The position numbers and the translations under genes are program-made. 64,000 bases of DNA, from positions 18,153-82,152 of the forward strand of contig NZ_JAEQAZ010000049.1 of the NCBI RefSeq assembly GCF_016654115.1. Direction: 5' to 3'. The first letter of the stretch is position 1. Each line of letters starts with the position of its first letter. The DNA comes from Streptomyces sp. MBT53 (lineage in GTDB: Bacteria; Actinomycetota; Actinomycetes; Streptomycetales; Streptomycetaceae). The notes beneath the pieces are model-generated. The model did not search any database. It saw only the letters and a program-made list of their open reading frames with translations, and was not told the origin of the DNA. Shown piece after piece: positions 25,206 to 32,375 of this stretch.

Positions 25206-25967
25206 TCACCTCCCCACCCGCTCCGCCAGGAACTCCTCCCACGTCACCTTCCCGGTCTCCGCGCCCTCCAGCGTCAGATTCGCCCCCTCCCGGTAGGCCC
25301 GCCCCACCCTGCCGGGGATCCGGACCGGCAGCTTCGGGCGTGGGCGCCTGCCGCGCAGTTTCAGGTACGGGGCGGCGAGCGCGGCGATGTCGTGGACGTC
25401 GGGGCCTGCCAGGTCCGGCACCGGGCCCGCCGGGGTGCCCAGGGTCAACTCGGCCAGCCGGGCGGCCACTTCACGCACGTCCACGGGTTGGAGACGGAGG
25501 CCGCCGGGGACCGGGAGCCTCGTCATCTTCTCGACCATCGTCAGCGCGAGGTCGTGGAACTGGGCCGCACGCAGGGTCGTCCACGGGATGCCCGAATCGG
25601 CGACCGCCCGCTCGGCGTCTAGCTTGGTGCGCAGCCACGCGAGCGGGACGCGGTCCGCGCCGATGACCGAGATGTAGACGAGGTGGCGGACTCCGGCATC
25701 CGACGCGGCCCGCAACAGGTTGCGGGTCGCCACGTCGTCGCCCTTCTGACCGCCCGCCAGGTGCAGCACGGTCTCCGTGCCGGCGACCGCCGCCACCACG
25801 CCCTCGTCCTTCAGCAGGTCGCCGGTGACGTACTCGACGCCGTCCGCGGCGGGGCGCCCGTGCCGGCTCAGGACGCGTACGTCGTGGCCGGCCGCGCGCA
25901 GCAGCGGTACGACCTGACTGCCCAGGGTGCCCGTGCCACCGGTGACCAGGATCGGTGTCCCCATCAT
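25206..25967 (-). CDS. NAD(P)-binding protein, NmrA/atypical SDR
   Basis: 253 residues from ATG 25967 (or the adjacent ATG 25964) after GAGGAGAG. The Rossmann motif is LVTGGTGTLGSQVVPLL, with further conserved positions VLHLAGG, SVIGADRVP and KLDAERAVADSG. It belongs to the NAD(P)H-binding/NmrA-like group often annotated as uncharacterised epimerases. The substrate is unknown. It is divergent from the iron-regulated siderophore operon; a 9-base tandem repeat lies in the shared upstream region. Confidence 0.88.
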   Translation of the reverse strand: MMGTPILVTGGTGTLGSQVVPLLRAAGHDVRVLSRHGRPAADGVEYVTGDLLKDEGVVAAVAGTETVLHLAGGQKGDDVATRNLLRAASDAGVRHLVYISVIGADRVPLAWLRTKLDAERAVADSGIPWTTLRAAQFHDLALTMVEKMTRLPVPGGLRLQPVDVREVAARLAELTLGTPAGPVPDLAGPDVHDIAALAAPYLKLRGRRPRPKLPVRIPGRVGRAYREGANLTLEGAETGKVTWEEFLAERVGR

Positions 25968-26083
25968 GTCTCTCCTCAGTCCGGGCCGGCCTCGTGCGGC
26001 GGCCTCACCGGTATGACTCCGGGCGGCGAAAGAGTGTGACGAGCTCGTACGGTCCGATGGAGCCGGCGAGCCGTTCTTCACCC

Positions 26084-26128
26084 GCTGAACCCACTGAACC
26101 GGCTGAACCCGCTGAACCCGTCGAACCC
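26084..26128. repeat. Five 9-base tandem units (GCTGAACCC type)
   Basis: CTGAACC starts at 26085, 26094, 26103 and 26112, and TCGAACC at 26121, an exact 9-base period. The array is 27 bases upstream of the iron box. It could be slippage or a regulatory spacer. Confidence 0.8.
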
Positions 26129-26155
26129 CCTGGCCGACCCGCCACGACGGCAAGA

Positions 26156-26174
26156 TAAGGTAAGCCTTACCTGG
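26156..26174. promoter_or_regulatory. Iron box (DmdR/IdeR/DtxR operator)
   Basis: AGGTAAG-C-CTTACCT (26158-26172) is a perfect 15-base palindrome matching the core of the DtxR-family 19-base consensus. It lies 24 bases before the siderophore-binding lipoprotein start, as expected for repression by iron-loaded DmdR1. Confidence 0.9.
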
Positions 26175-26197
26175 CCAGTTTTCAGCGGAGAGTCGGA

Positions 26198-27265
26198 GTG
26201 ACAGTGACAGTGCGTGCGTTCAAGAGGAAGGCTGTCACGGCGGTGGCCGCCGTGACCGTCGTCGGAGGGTTGCTGGCCGGGTGCTCGTCCTCCTCCGCCG
26301 ACAACGATGCCGAGAAGACGACCGAGGGCTCGCAGAACAAGGTGATCGGCGCCTCGGAGGGCCCGTCCGCCGCACCGAGCACCCTCGCGACCGGCATGGG
26401 CGCGGACACCGACACCGACGGGACCTTCCCCCGGACCGTCACCCACTTCGAGGGCAAGACGACGATCAAGTCGAAGCCCACGAAGATCGCCGTACTGAGC
26501 ACCGGGCAGCTCGACGACCTACTCTCCCTGGGCACCGTCCCGGCGGTCACGACCCGCGCCGAGAACGCCGGGCTCGTCCCCGACTACCTCGCGAAGGCCT
26601 TCCCCTCGGACAAGTCGAAGCTCGCGGCGATGACGGACGCGGGCACCCGCACCGCGCCCAACCTGGAGACGCTGGCCGCCGCGAAGCCCGACCTGATCCT
26701 CGCCAACGACTCGCTCGGCGACCTCTACCCCAAGCTGTCGAAGATCGCGCCGACCGTCATCACGGCCGGCAACGGCATCAACTGGAAGCGCGACCTGCTG
26801 CTCGTCGGCGACGCGATCGGCAAGGGGCAGCAGGCGCAGGAGCTGCTCGACGGGATCGTCGAGGACGCGCACGAGAAGGGCGAGGCGCTGTCGAAGACCT
26901 CCGTGTCGATGCTGCGGTTCACGCCCGGCAGGACCCGGATGTTCGGTGTCTCGTCCTTCACCGGTTCGATCGCCGTGGACATGGGCCTGGACCGGCCCAA
27001 GTCGCAGCAGTTCAAAGCGATTTCGCAGGACATCGGCGCGGAGAGCATCGACTCGGCCGACGGTGACTGGATCTTCTACTCGGTGCAGGGCGACGCGGGC
27101 AAGACCGACGCGGCGAGCGTCCTCGCCGGACCGCTGTGGAAGTCGATGAAGGCGGTCGAGGCCGGGCACGCGGTGAAGGTCGACGACGACCCCTGGTACC
27201 TCAACGCGGGCCCCACCGCCGCGCGCCTCGTCGTCCTCCAACTCGCCGAGGACATCAGCAAGTAG
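26198..27265 (+). CDS. Iron-siderophore ABC transporter substrate-binding lipoprotein
   Basis: 355 residues from GTG 26198. A lipoprotein signal peptide ends at the lipobox LAGC, and a low-complexity Ser/Glu-rich linker separates the anchor from the domain. The periplasmic-binding TroA/FecB fold is seen in KIAVLSTGQLDDLLSLG, NLETLAAAKPDLILAND and the C-terminal DPWYLNAGPTAARLVVLQ. It captures ferric siderophores outside the membrane for the two FecCD permeases that follow. Regulation is by the iron box just upstream. The siderophore cannot be named; desferrioxamine or similar is only a guess. Confidence 0.93.
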   Translation: MTVTVRAFKRKAVTAVAAVTVVGGLLAGCSSSSADNDAEKTTEGSQNKVIGASEGPSAAPSTLATGMGADTDTDGTFPRTVTHFEGKTTIKSKPTKIAVLSTGQLDDLLSLGTVPAVTTRAENAGLVPDYLAKAFPSDKSKLAAMTDAGTRTAPNLETLAAAKPDLILANDSLGDLYPKLSKIAPTVITAGNGINWKRDLLLVGDAIGKGQQAQELLDGIVEDAHEKGEALSKTSVSMLRFTPGRTRMFGVSSFTGSIAVDMGLDRPKSQQFKAISQDIGAESIDSADGDWIFYSVQGDAGKTDAASVLAGPLWKSMKAVEAGHAVKVDDDPWYLNAGPTAARLVVLQLAEDISK

Positions 27266-27281
27266 TGAGTTCCACAAGGTC

Positions 27282-28280
27282 ATGAAGGTCATGAGCCTCA
27301 AACGCCTCGCCTGGCCGGCGGCCACCCTCGCGGTGGCCGCCGCCGTGCTGCTCAGCCTCGCCGTCGGCACCCGCCAGATCCCCCCGTCCGCCGTGCTCAA
27401 CGCCCTTCTCCATGGCGGGAGTTCACCGGACGCGCTCGTCGTACGGTCGCTGCGGCTGCCCCGCACCGAGATCGGACTGACGGCGGGCGCGGCGCTCGGC
27501 GTGGCGGGCGCGGCGCTCCAGGCCGTCACCCGCAACCCGCTCGCCGACCCGGGCATCCTCGGCCTCAGCCAGGGCGCGGCGGCCGGTGTCGTCCTCGCCA
27601 TCGCGACCGGCCTCGCGAGCGGCTTCGAGGGCTACGTCTGGTACGCCTTCGCCGGTGCCGTCCTCGCCGCCTGCCTGGTCTACGGCATCGCCGCGCGCGG
27701 CCGGGGCGGCGCGTCCCCGGTCAAACTCGCCCTGGCCGGTACGGCGTTGTCCGCGATGACCGCCGGTGGTACGACCGTCGTCCTGACCTCCAGTTCGGCC
27801 ACGCTCGACCAGTTCCGGTTCTGGCAGGTCGGCTCGCTGAGCGGGCGGGACGCCGACACCGTCGTACGGATGCTGCCGTTCCTGGCGGCGGGCGCGGTGC
27901 TGGTGCTGGCCTGTGCGCGTGGGTTGGACGCGCTGGCGCTCGGGGACGAGACGGCGCGGGCGCTGGGGCATCGGGTGGGGGTCGTACGGGTGTGTGCGGC
28001 GCTCGGGGCGACTCTGCTGGTGGCGTCGGCGGTGGCGGCGGCCGGTCCGATCGCGTTCGTCGGCCTGGCCGTCCCGCACCTGGCCCGGCGCCTCACCTCC
28101 GGCGGACACCGCGCCCTGCTGCCCCTGTCGGCGCTGCTCGGTGCGGCGCTGCTGGTCGCGGCGGACGCGGCGGGCCGGGTGGTGCGGGCGCCGGCGGAGG
28201 TACCGGCCGGGGTGATGACGGCGCTGGTGGGGGTACCGGTGCTGGTGGTGCTGGTACGGCGCCGGGGAACCGCCCTATGA
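27282..28280 (+). CDS. FecCD-family iron-siderophore permease 1
   Basis: 332 residues, about nine to ten transmembrane helices. The FecCD signatures LRLPRTEIGLTAGAALGVAG, VTRNPLADPGILGLSQGAA and GPIAFVGLAVPHLARRL (the coupling region) are present. It starts 16 bases after the binding-protein gene and ends in an ATGA overlap with permease 2, indicating one operon. It forms the membrane channel as a heterodimer with permease 2. Confidence 0.95.
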   Translation: MKVMSLKRLAWPAATLAVAAAVLLSLAVGTRQIPPSAVLNALLHGGSSPDALVVRSLRLPRTEIGLTAGAALGVAGAALQAVTRNPLADPGILGLSQGAAAGVVLAIATGLASGFEGYVWYAFAGAVLAACLVYGIAARGRGGASPVKLALAGTALSAMTAGGTTVVLTSSSATLDQFRFWQVGSLSGRDADTVVRMLPFLAAGAVLVLACARGLDALALGDETARALGHRVGVVRVCAALGATLLVASAVAAAGPIAFVGLAVPHLARRLTSGGHRALLPLSALLGAALLVAADAAGRVVRAPAEVPAGVMTALVGVPVLVVLVRRRGTAL

Positions 28281-29314
28281 ACACCACCGGCGTCACGGTC
28301 CTCCGCCCCCGCCCCTCCATCTCCCTTGTCCTGCACCGCCGTTCGGCCGCCGTGGCCGTAACCCTCGTACTGCTGCTGGCCGTTGCGATGAGCGCCGCCG
28401 CCTGCCTCGGCCAGACCTACATCCCGCCCGCCGAGGTGTGGCACACGCTGCGTACCGGTTCGGGGCCCTACGACCTTGTCGTCAACGAGTTGCGGGTGCC
28501 GCGGATCGTGCTGGGGGCGCTGGTCGGGGTGGCGCTGGGGCTCGCGGGGGCGCTGGTGCAGACCGTCACGCGGAATCCGCTGGCCAGCCCGGACGTGATC
28601 GGGGTCGGGCACGGTGCCGCCGCCGCGACCGTGCTCGCGCTGTCCACCGGTCTTGTCGCCTCGCCCGGTGCGATGCCCGTCGTCTCCGTGGTGGGGGGAC
28701 TCGCCGCCGCCGCGCTCGTGTACGTGCTGGCGTGGCGCCACGGGATGCAGCCAAGTCGGTTCGTCCTGACCGGTGTTGGCATCGGGGTCGCGCTGTCGGC
28801 CGTCGTGCAGCTGTATCTCGCCGACAGTGAGCTGGAGGCCGCCGAGCAGGTGAAGCTGTGGCTGACCGGCTCGCTCAACGGGCGCGGCTGGGAGCAGGCG
28901 GGGCCGCTGGCCGTCGTACTGCTGGTGTGTCTGCCCGCGCTGGTGTGGGCGAGCCGGGCCGTACGGCCGCTCGGGCTCGACGCCGACACCGCTGCCTCGC
29001 TCGGGGTGCGGGTGGACCGGACGCGGCTCGCCCTGACGGTCCTCGGGGTGGTGCTGGCCGCGACGGCGACGGGGGCGGCCGGGCCGATCGGGTTCGTCGC
29101 GCTGACCGCGCCGCAGCTGGCCCGCCGGCTCACGCGTACGCCTCAACTGCCTTTGCTGTGCTCGGCGTTGACGGGTGCGGTGATTCTGGTGACGGCGGAT
29201 CTCGCTGCGCGGACGATCCTGCCTCCACTGGAGGTGCCGGTCGGCGCGCTGACCTCGCTGGTCGGGGGGCCGTATCTGCTGTGGCTGCTGGGGCGGAACA
29301 GGGTGAGAGGCTGA
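28277..29314 (+). CDS. FecCD-family iron-siderophore permease 2
   Basis: The ATG at 28277 overlaps the permease 1 stop by 4 bases, giving 345 residues. Signatures parallel its partner: LRVPRIVLGALVGVALGLAG, VTRNPLASPDVIGVGHGAA, GPIGFVALTAPQLARRL. No ATP-binding-cassette gene follows; after 29314 there is only repeat DNA and an unrelated dehydrogenase. The ATPase must be encoded elsewhere and possibly shared among systems, as is known for some actinobacterial siderophore importers. Confidence 0.95.
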   Translation: MNTTGVTVLRPRPSISLVLHRRSAAVAVTLVLLLAVAMSAAACLGQTYIPPAEVWHTLRTGSGPYDLVVNELRVPRIVLGALVGVALGLAGALVQTVTRNPLASPDVIGVGHGAAAATVLALSTGLVASPGAMPVVSVVGGLAAAALVYVLAWRHGMQPSRFVLTGVGIGVALSAVVQLYLADSELEAAEQVKLWLTGSLNGRGWEQAGPLAVVLLVCLPALVWASRAVRPLGLDADTAASLGVRVDRTRLALTVLGVVLAATATGAAGPIGFVALTAPQLARRLTRTPQLPLLCSALTGAVILVTADLAARTILPPLEVPVGALTSLVGGPYLLWLLGRNRVRG

Positions 29315-29342
29315 GCTGCGTCGGCGGGCTGCGGGCCGGTGG

Positions 29343-29640
29343 GGGCTGGCCGCGCAGTTCCCCGCGCCCCTTCAGGTGGGACCAGCACAGCTGCCTTTAG
29401 GGGCGCGGTGCGCTGTCGAGTGCGTCGAAAAACACCGGTCGCCCTGCGTCCTTGTCTTTTAGGGGCGCGGGGAACTGCGCGGCCAGCCCCCACGCACCCG
29501 CACCCGACAACACACCACGCCCCGCACCCCTAAAAGCGCCTGTGCTGATCCGACCTTCAGGGGCGCGGGGAACTGCGCGACCAGCCCCCACGCACCCGCA
29601 CTCGACAACGCCCCGCACCCCGCGCCCCACCTAAAAGCGA
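29343..29640. repeat. Cluster of dispersed inverted repeats (GCGCAGTTCCCCGCGCCCC family)
   Basis: The 300-base gap after the siderophore operon holds four copies or parts of one element: GGCTGGCCGCGCAGTTCCCC at about 29344, and reverse-strand copies containing AGGGGCGCGGGGAACTGCGC at 29461 and about 29559; a degenerate copy begins near 29399. Each copy is followed by a similar CCCCCACGCACCCGCA stretch. Opposed copies can form long hairpins that could terminate both flanking transcripts. Related copies are at 36.8, 51.3 and 55.6 kb. No gene was seen here. Confidence 0.85.
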
Positions 29641-29645
29641 CGCAG

Positions 29646-30689
29646 TCAGATCGTCGCCGTGTCGATCACGAAGCGGTAGCGGACGTCACTGGCCAGCACC
29701 CGCTCGTACGCCTCGTTGATCTGGTCCGCCGAGATCAGTTCGATCTCGGCGCCGAAGCCGTGCTCGGCGCAGAAGTCCAGCATCTCCTGGGTCTCCCGGA
29801 TGCCGCCGATGCCGGAACCGGCGAGGGTCTTGCGGCCGCCGATCACGGAGAACAGGTTGAGGGAGACGGGCTCCTCGGGGGCGCCCACGTTGACCAGCGC
29901 GCCGTCCGTCCTCAGCAGTGAGAGGTACGCGCCGAGGTTCAGCGGAGCGGACACCGTGGAGATGATCAGGTCGAGGGTGCCGCGCAGTTCCTCGAAGGTC
30001 TTCGGGTCGCTGGTCGCGTAGTAGTGGTCGGCGCCGAGCTTGAGGCCGTCCTCCTTCTTGCTCAGGGTCTGCGAGAGGACCGTGACCTCCGCGCCGAGCG
30101 CGTGCGCGATCTTGACGCCCATGTGGCCGAGGCCGCCCATGCCGATGATGGCGACCTTCTTGCCGGGGCCGGCGTTCCAGTGCTTCAGCGGCGAGTAGGT
30201 GGTGATGCCGGCGCAGAGCAGCGGGGCGGCCACGTCGAGGGAGATGCCTTCGGGGATGCCGAGGACGTAGTTCTCGTCGACGACGATCTTCTCGGCGTAG
30301 CCGCCGTAGGTGGGCTCGCCGTTCTTGTCGAGCGCGTTGTACGTGCCGACGTTGCCGCCGGTGCAGTACTGCTCCAGGCCGGCCTTGCAGTTGTCGCACT
30401 CGCGGCAGGAGTCGACCATGCAGCCGACGCCCACCCGGTCCCCGACCCGGAACTTGGTGACACCGGGGCCGACCTCGGAGACGATGCCGGCGATCTCGTG
30501 GCCGGGCACCATCGGGAAGATGGCCTCGCCCCAGCCCTCGCGGGCCTGGTGGATGTCCGAGTGGCAGATGCCGGCGAACTTGATGTCGATCAGGACGTCG
30601 AACTCGCGGACCGCCCGGCGCTCGATCGTGGTGCGCTCCAGGGGAGCCTTGGCGGCGGGGGCTGCGTATGCGGCGACTGTGGTGGTCAT
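29646..30689 (-). CDS. Zinc-dependent NAD(P) alcohol dehydrogenase (cinnamyl-type)
   Basis: 347 residues from ATG 30689. Catalytic zinc ligands are in GICHSDIH and the GHEIAGIVSEVG signature; structural zinc cysteines are in DSCRECDNCKAGLEQYC; the nucleotide-binding loop is IIGMGGLGHMGV. It belongs to the medium-chain CAD/YahK-like group that reduces aromatic and aliphatic aldehydes with NADPH. It is divergent from an XRE/MmyB-type regulator, a pairing common in Streptomyces, which suggests control by that regulator. Aldehyde detoxification is an inference. Confidence 0.92.
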   Translation of the reverse strand: MTTTVAAYAAPAAKAPLERTTIERRAVREFDVLIDIKFAGICHSDIHQAREGWGEAIFPMVPGHEIAGIVSEVGPGVTKFRVGDRVGVGCMVDSCRECDNCKAGLEQYCTGGNVGTYNALDKNGEPTYGGYAEKIVVDENYVLGIPEGISLDVAAPLLCAGITTYSPLKHWNAGPGKKVAIIGMGGLGHMGVKIAHALGAEVTVLSQTLSKKEDGLKLGADHYYATSDPKTFEELRGTLDLIISTVSAPLNLGAYLSLLRTDGALVNVGAPEEPVSLNLFSVIGGRKTLAGSGIGGIRETQEMLDFCAEHGFGAEIELISADQINEAYERVLASDVRYRFVIDTATI

Positions 30690-30791
30690 GCCGGAACACT
30701 CTCCTAGGGGGATGTGCGCCCGGCTGCCTTCCGGCCGGGCACGCTGAACAGCCTGCCCGAAAGGCCGAGGGCTACCCAGGCCACGGTTCTG

Positions 30792-30841
30792 CGTACGTCC
30801 GCTGTGCCTACCACCAGCGAGGTCAGGCTCATGGACGTACG
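30792..30841. promoter_or_regulatory. Inverted repeat in the divergent dehydrogenase/regulator region
   Basis: CGTACGTCC (30792-30800) and GGACGTACG (30833-30841) are perfect 9-base inverted arms about four helical turns apart. They lie between the dehydrogenase and the regulator, and may be paired half-sites for that regulator. Confidence 0.45.
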
Positions 30842-30860
30842 ACCGGGAATACTGGAGCAC

Positions 30861-31793
30861 ATGGACGAACAGCCCGAATCCGCCACCGAGCCCCTGGACC
30901 CCGGCAGGCCGCTGGACCGGCGCGCCGAACTCAGCGAGTTCCTGCGCACCCGGCGGGCCCGGCTGAAGCCGGAGGACGTCGGGCTGCCGGACTTCGGGCG
31001 GCACCGCAGGGTGCCCGGGCTGCGGCGCGAGGAGCTGGCGCAGCTGGCCGGCGTGTCGGTGGCGTACTACACGCGCCTGGAACAGGGCAACGGGCGGAAC
31101 GTGTCGGCGGAGGTCCTCGACGCGATCGCCCGCGCGCTGCGCCTGACGGACGCCGAGTCCTCGCACCTCACCCACCTGGCGAAGCCGAAGCAGCACAAGA
31201 AGAAGTCGTCGGCCCCGGCCCAGCACGTGCGCGGGCCGCTACGGCAGCTGCTCGACTCGATCGACACGGTCCCGGCGTACATCACGGGCCGCCGCACGGA
31301 CATCCTGGTGTGGAACCGGATGGCCGCGGCTGTCTTCGGCGACTGGTCGGAGCTGCCGCCGCAGGAGCGGAACTGGGCGCGGCTGGTGTTCCTGCGGCCC
31401 GAGTACCGGGACCTGTTCGTGGAGTGGGAGCAGAAGGCGGCGGACATCGTCAGCATGCTGCGGATGGACGCGGGCTACTGCCCGGACGACCCGCGGCTGT
31501 CCGCGCTGGTGGGCGAACTCTCCGTGAAGAGCGAGGAGTTCAGGCGGCTGTGGGCGACCCACGACGTCAAGGAGAAGACCTACGGCGTCAAGCGCCTGCA
31601 CCATCCGCTGGTCGGTGACCTCACTCTGCACTTCGAGGGTTTCCGGCTGTCGGACGGCACCGACCAGGCCCTGATCACCTATCACGCGGAGCCCGGCTCC
31701 CCGTCCGCCGACGCCCTTCGCCTGCTGGCGAGTTGGGGCACGGACGCGACCCGCGCGGGAGCGTCGGCCGACCGCCCCGGGCTCACTCCGTGA
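30861..31793 (+). CDS. XRE-family regulator with MmyB-like ligand-binding domain
   Basis: The ATG at 30861 follows TGGAGCAC, giving 310 residues; the longer upstream frame lacks support. The N-terminal HTH is REELAQLAGVSVAYYTRLEQG. The C-terminal MmyB-like (PAS-like) part includes AYITGRRTDILVWNRMAAAV and LTLHFEGFRLSDGTDQALI, a domain that binds fatty-acid-like ligands in characterised members. Neighbouring dehydrogenases are usual targets. It overlaps the convergent gene at 31783 by 11 bases. Confidence 0.9.
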   Translation: MDEQPESATEPLDPGRPLDRRAELSEFLRTRRARLKPEDVGLPDFGRHRRVPGLRREELAQLAGVSVAYYTRLEQGNGRNVSAEVLDAIARALRLTDAESSHLTHLAKPKQHKKKSSAPAQHVRGPLRQLLDSIDTVPAYITGRRTDILVWNRMAAAVFGDWSELPPQERNWARLVFLRPEYRDLFVEWEQKAADIVSMLRMDAGYCPDDPRLSALVGELSVKSEEFRRLWATHDVKEKTYGVKRLHHPLVGDLTLHFEGFRLSDGTDQALITYHAEPGSPSADALRLLASWGTDATRAGASADRPGLTP

Positions 31794-32295
31794 CACCGAG
31801 GTCGGCCCGCATCAGCTGCCGCATCGCCGACAGCCGGGGCACGACCTCCGTCAGGTCGAGCATGGCCTGCTCGGCGCTCTCGCCGTCCCGGGCCAGCCCT
31901 CGATCGAGCCGTTTGACGACGGCGTCGATGTCCGCGAGGACCGCGTTCACCGCACGCGACGCGTCCAGGACGCGCTCGGGCACGACCATCTGCGCCTCGG
32001 CGTAGCGGTCCCGGTATTCGCGGCGCGCCTCCTCCAGCTGGTCGCGCTCCAACTCGGTGTAGACGCCGTCACGGACGCGATGCAGGGCGTCCTTGAGCAG
32101 CTCGTGGAACTGCCGCGAGGAACGGTTCATGGCCGTGTACGCGTCCCGGCGCTCCTCGAACAGCCGCCTGCGTTCGGTGACTTGGGCGTCCTCGGCACGC
32201 TGCCGGGCGGTGAGGCGCTGACTGAGGACGGGCGCGAAGAGCGTACCGAGCACACCGACGACAGCGGTGATCATGGCGGTGACGGCGGCGGTCAT
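31783..32295 (-). CDS. Membrane-anchored coiled-coil protein, function unknown
   Basis: 170 residues from ATG 32295, with a second ATG at 32274. A short hydrophobic N-terminus (VTAMITAVVGVLGTLFAPVL) anchors a long charged helical region (RRRLFEERRDAYTAMNRSSR and onwards) with heptad-like spacing. It resembles small Streptomyces proteins of unknown function with one anchor and a cytoplasmic coil. A strong terminator hairpin separates it from the protease gene upstream. Confidence 0.7.
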   Translation of the reverse strand: MTAAVTAMITAVVGVLGTLFAPVLSQRLTARQRAEDAQVTERRRLFEERRDAYTAMNRSSRQFHELLKDALHRVRDGVYTELERDQLEEARREYRDRYAEAQMVVPERVLDASRAVNAVLADIDAVVKRLDRGLARDGESAEQAMLDLTEVVPRLSAMRQLMRADLGVTE

Positions 32296-32310
32296 GATCC
32301 CAGGGAAACA

Positions 32311-32351
32311 CGGACGGCCCGCCGGAAGGTGTGCTTCCGGCGGGCCGTCCG
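32311..32351 (-). terminator. Perfect 18-bp stem terminator after the S8 protease
   Basis: The arm 32311-32328 (beginning CGGACGGCCCGCCGGAAG) pairs perfectly with 32334-32351 around a 5-base loop. It sits 25 bases after the protease stop on the minus strand. It should isolate the protease from the next gene. Confidence 0.85.
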
Positions 32352-32375
32352 CTTCAACTCTGCCGGCTTCCTTGC

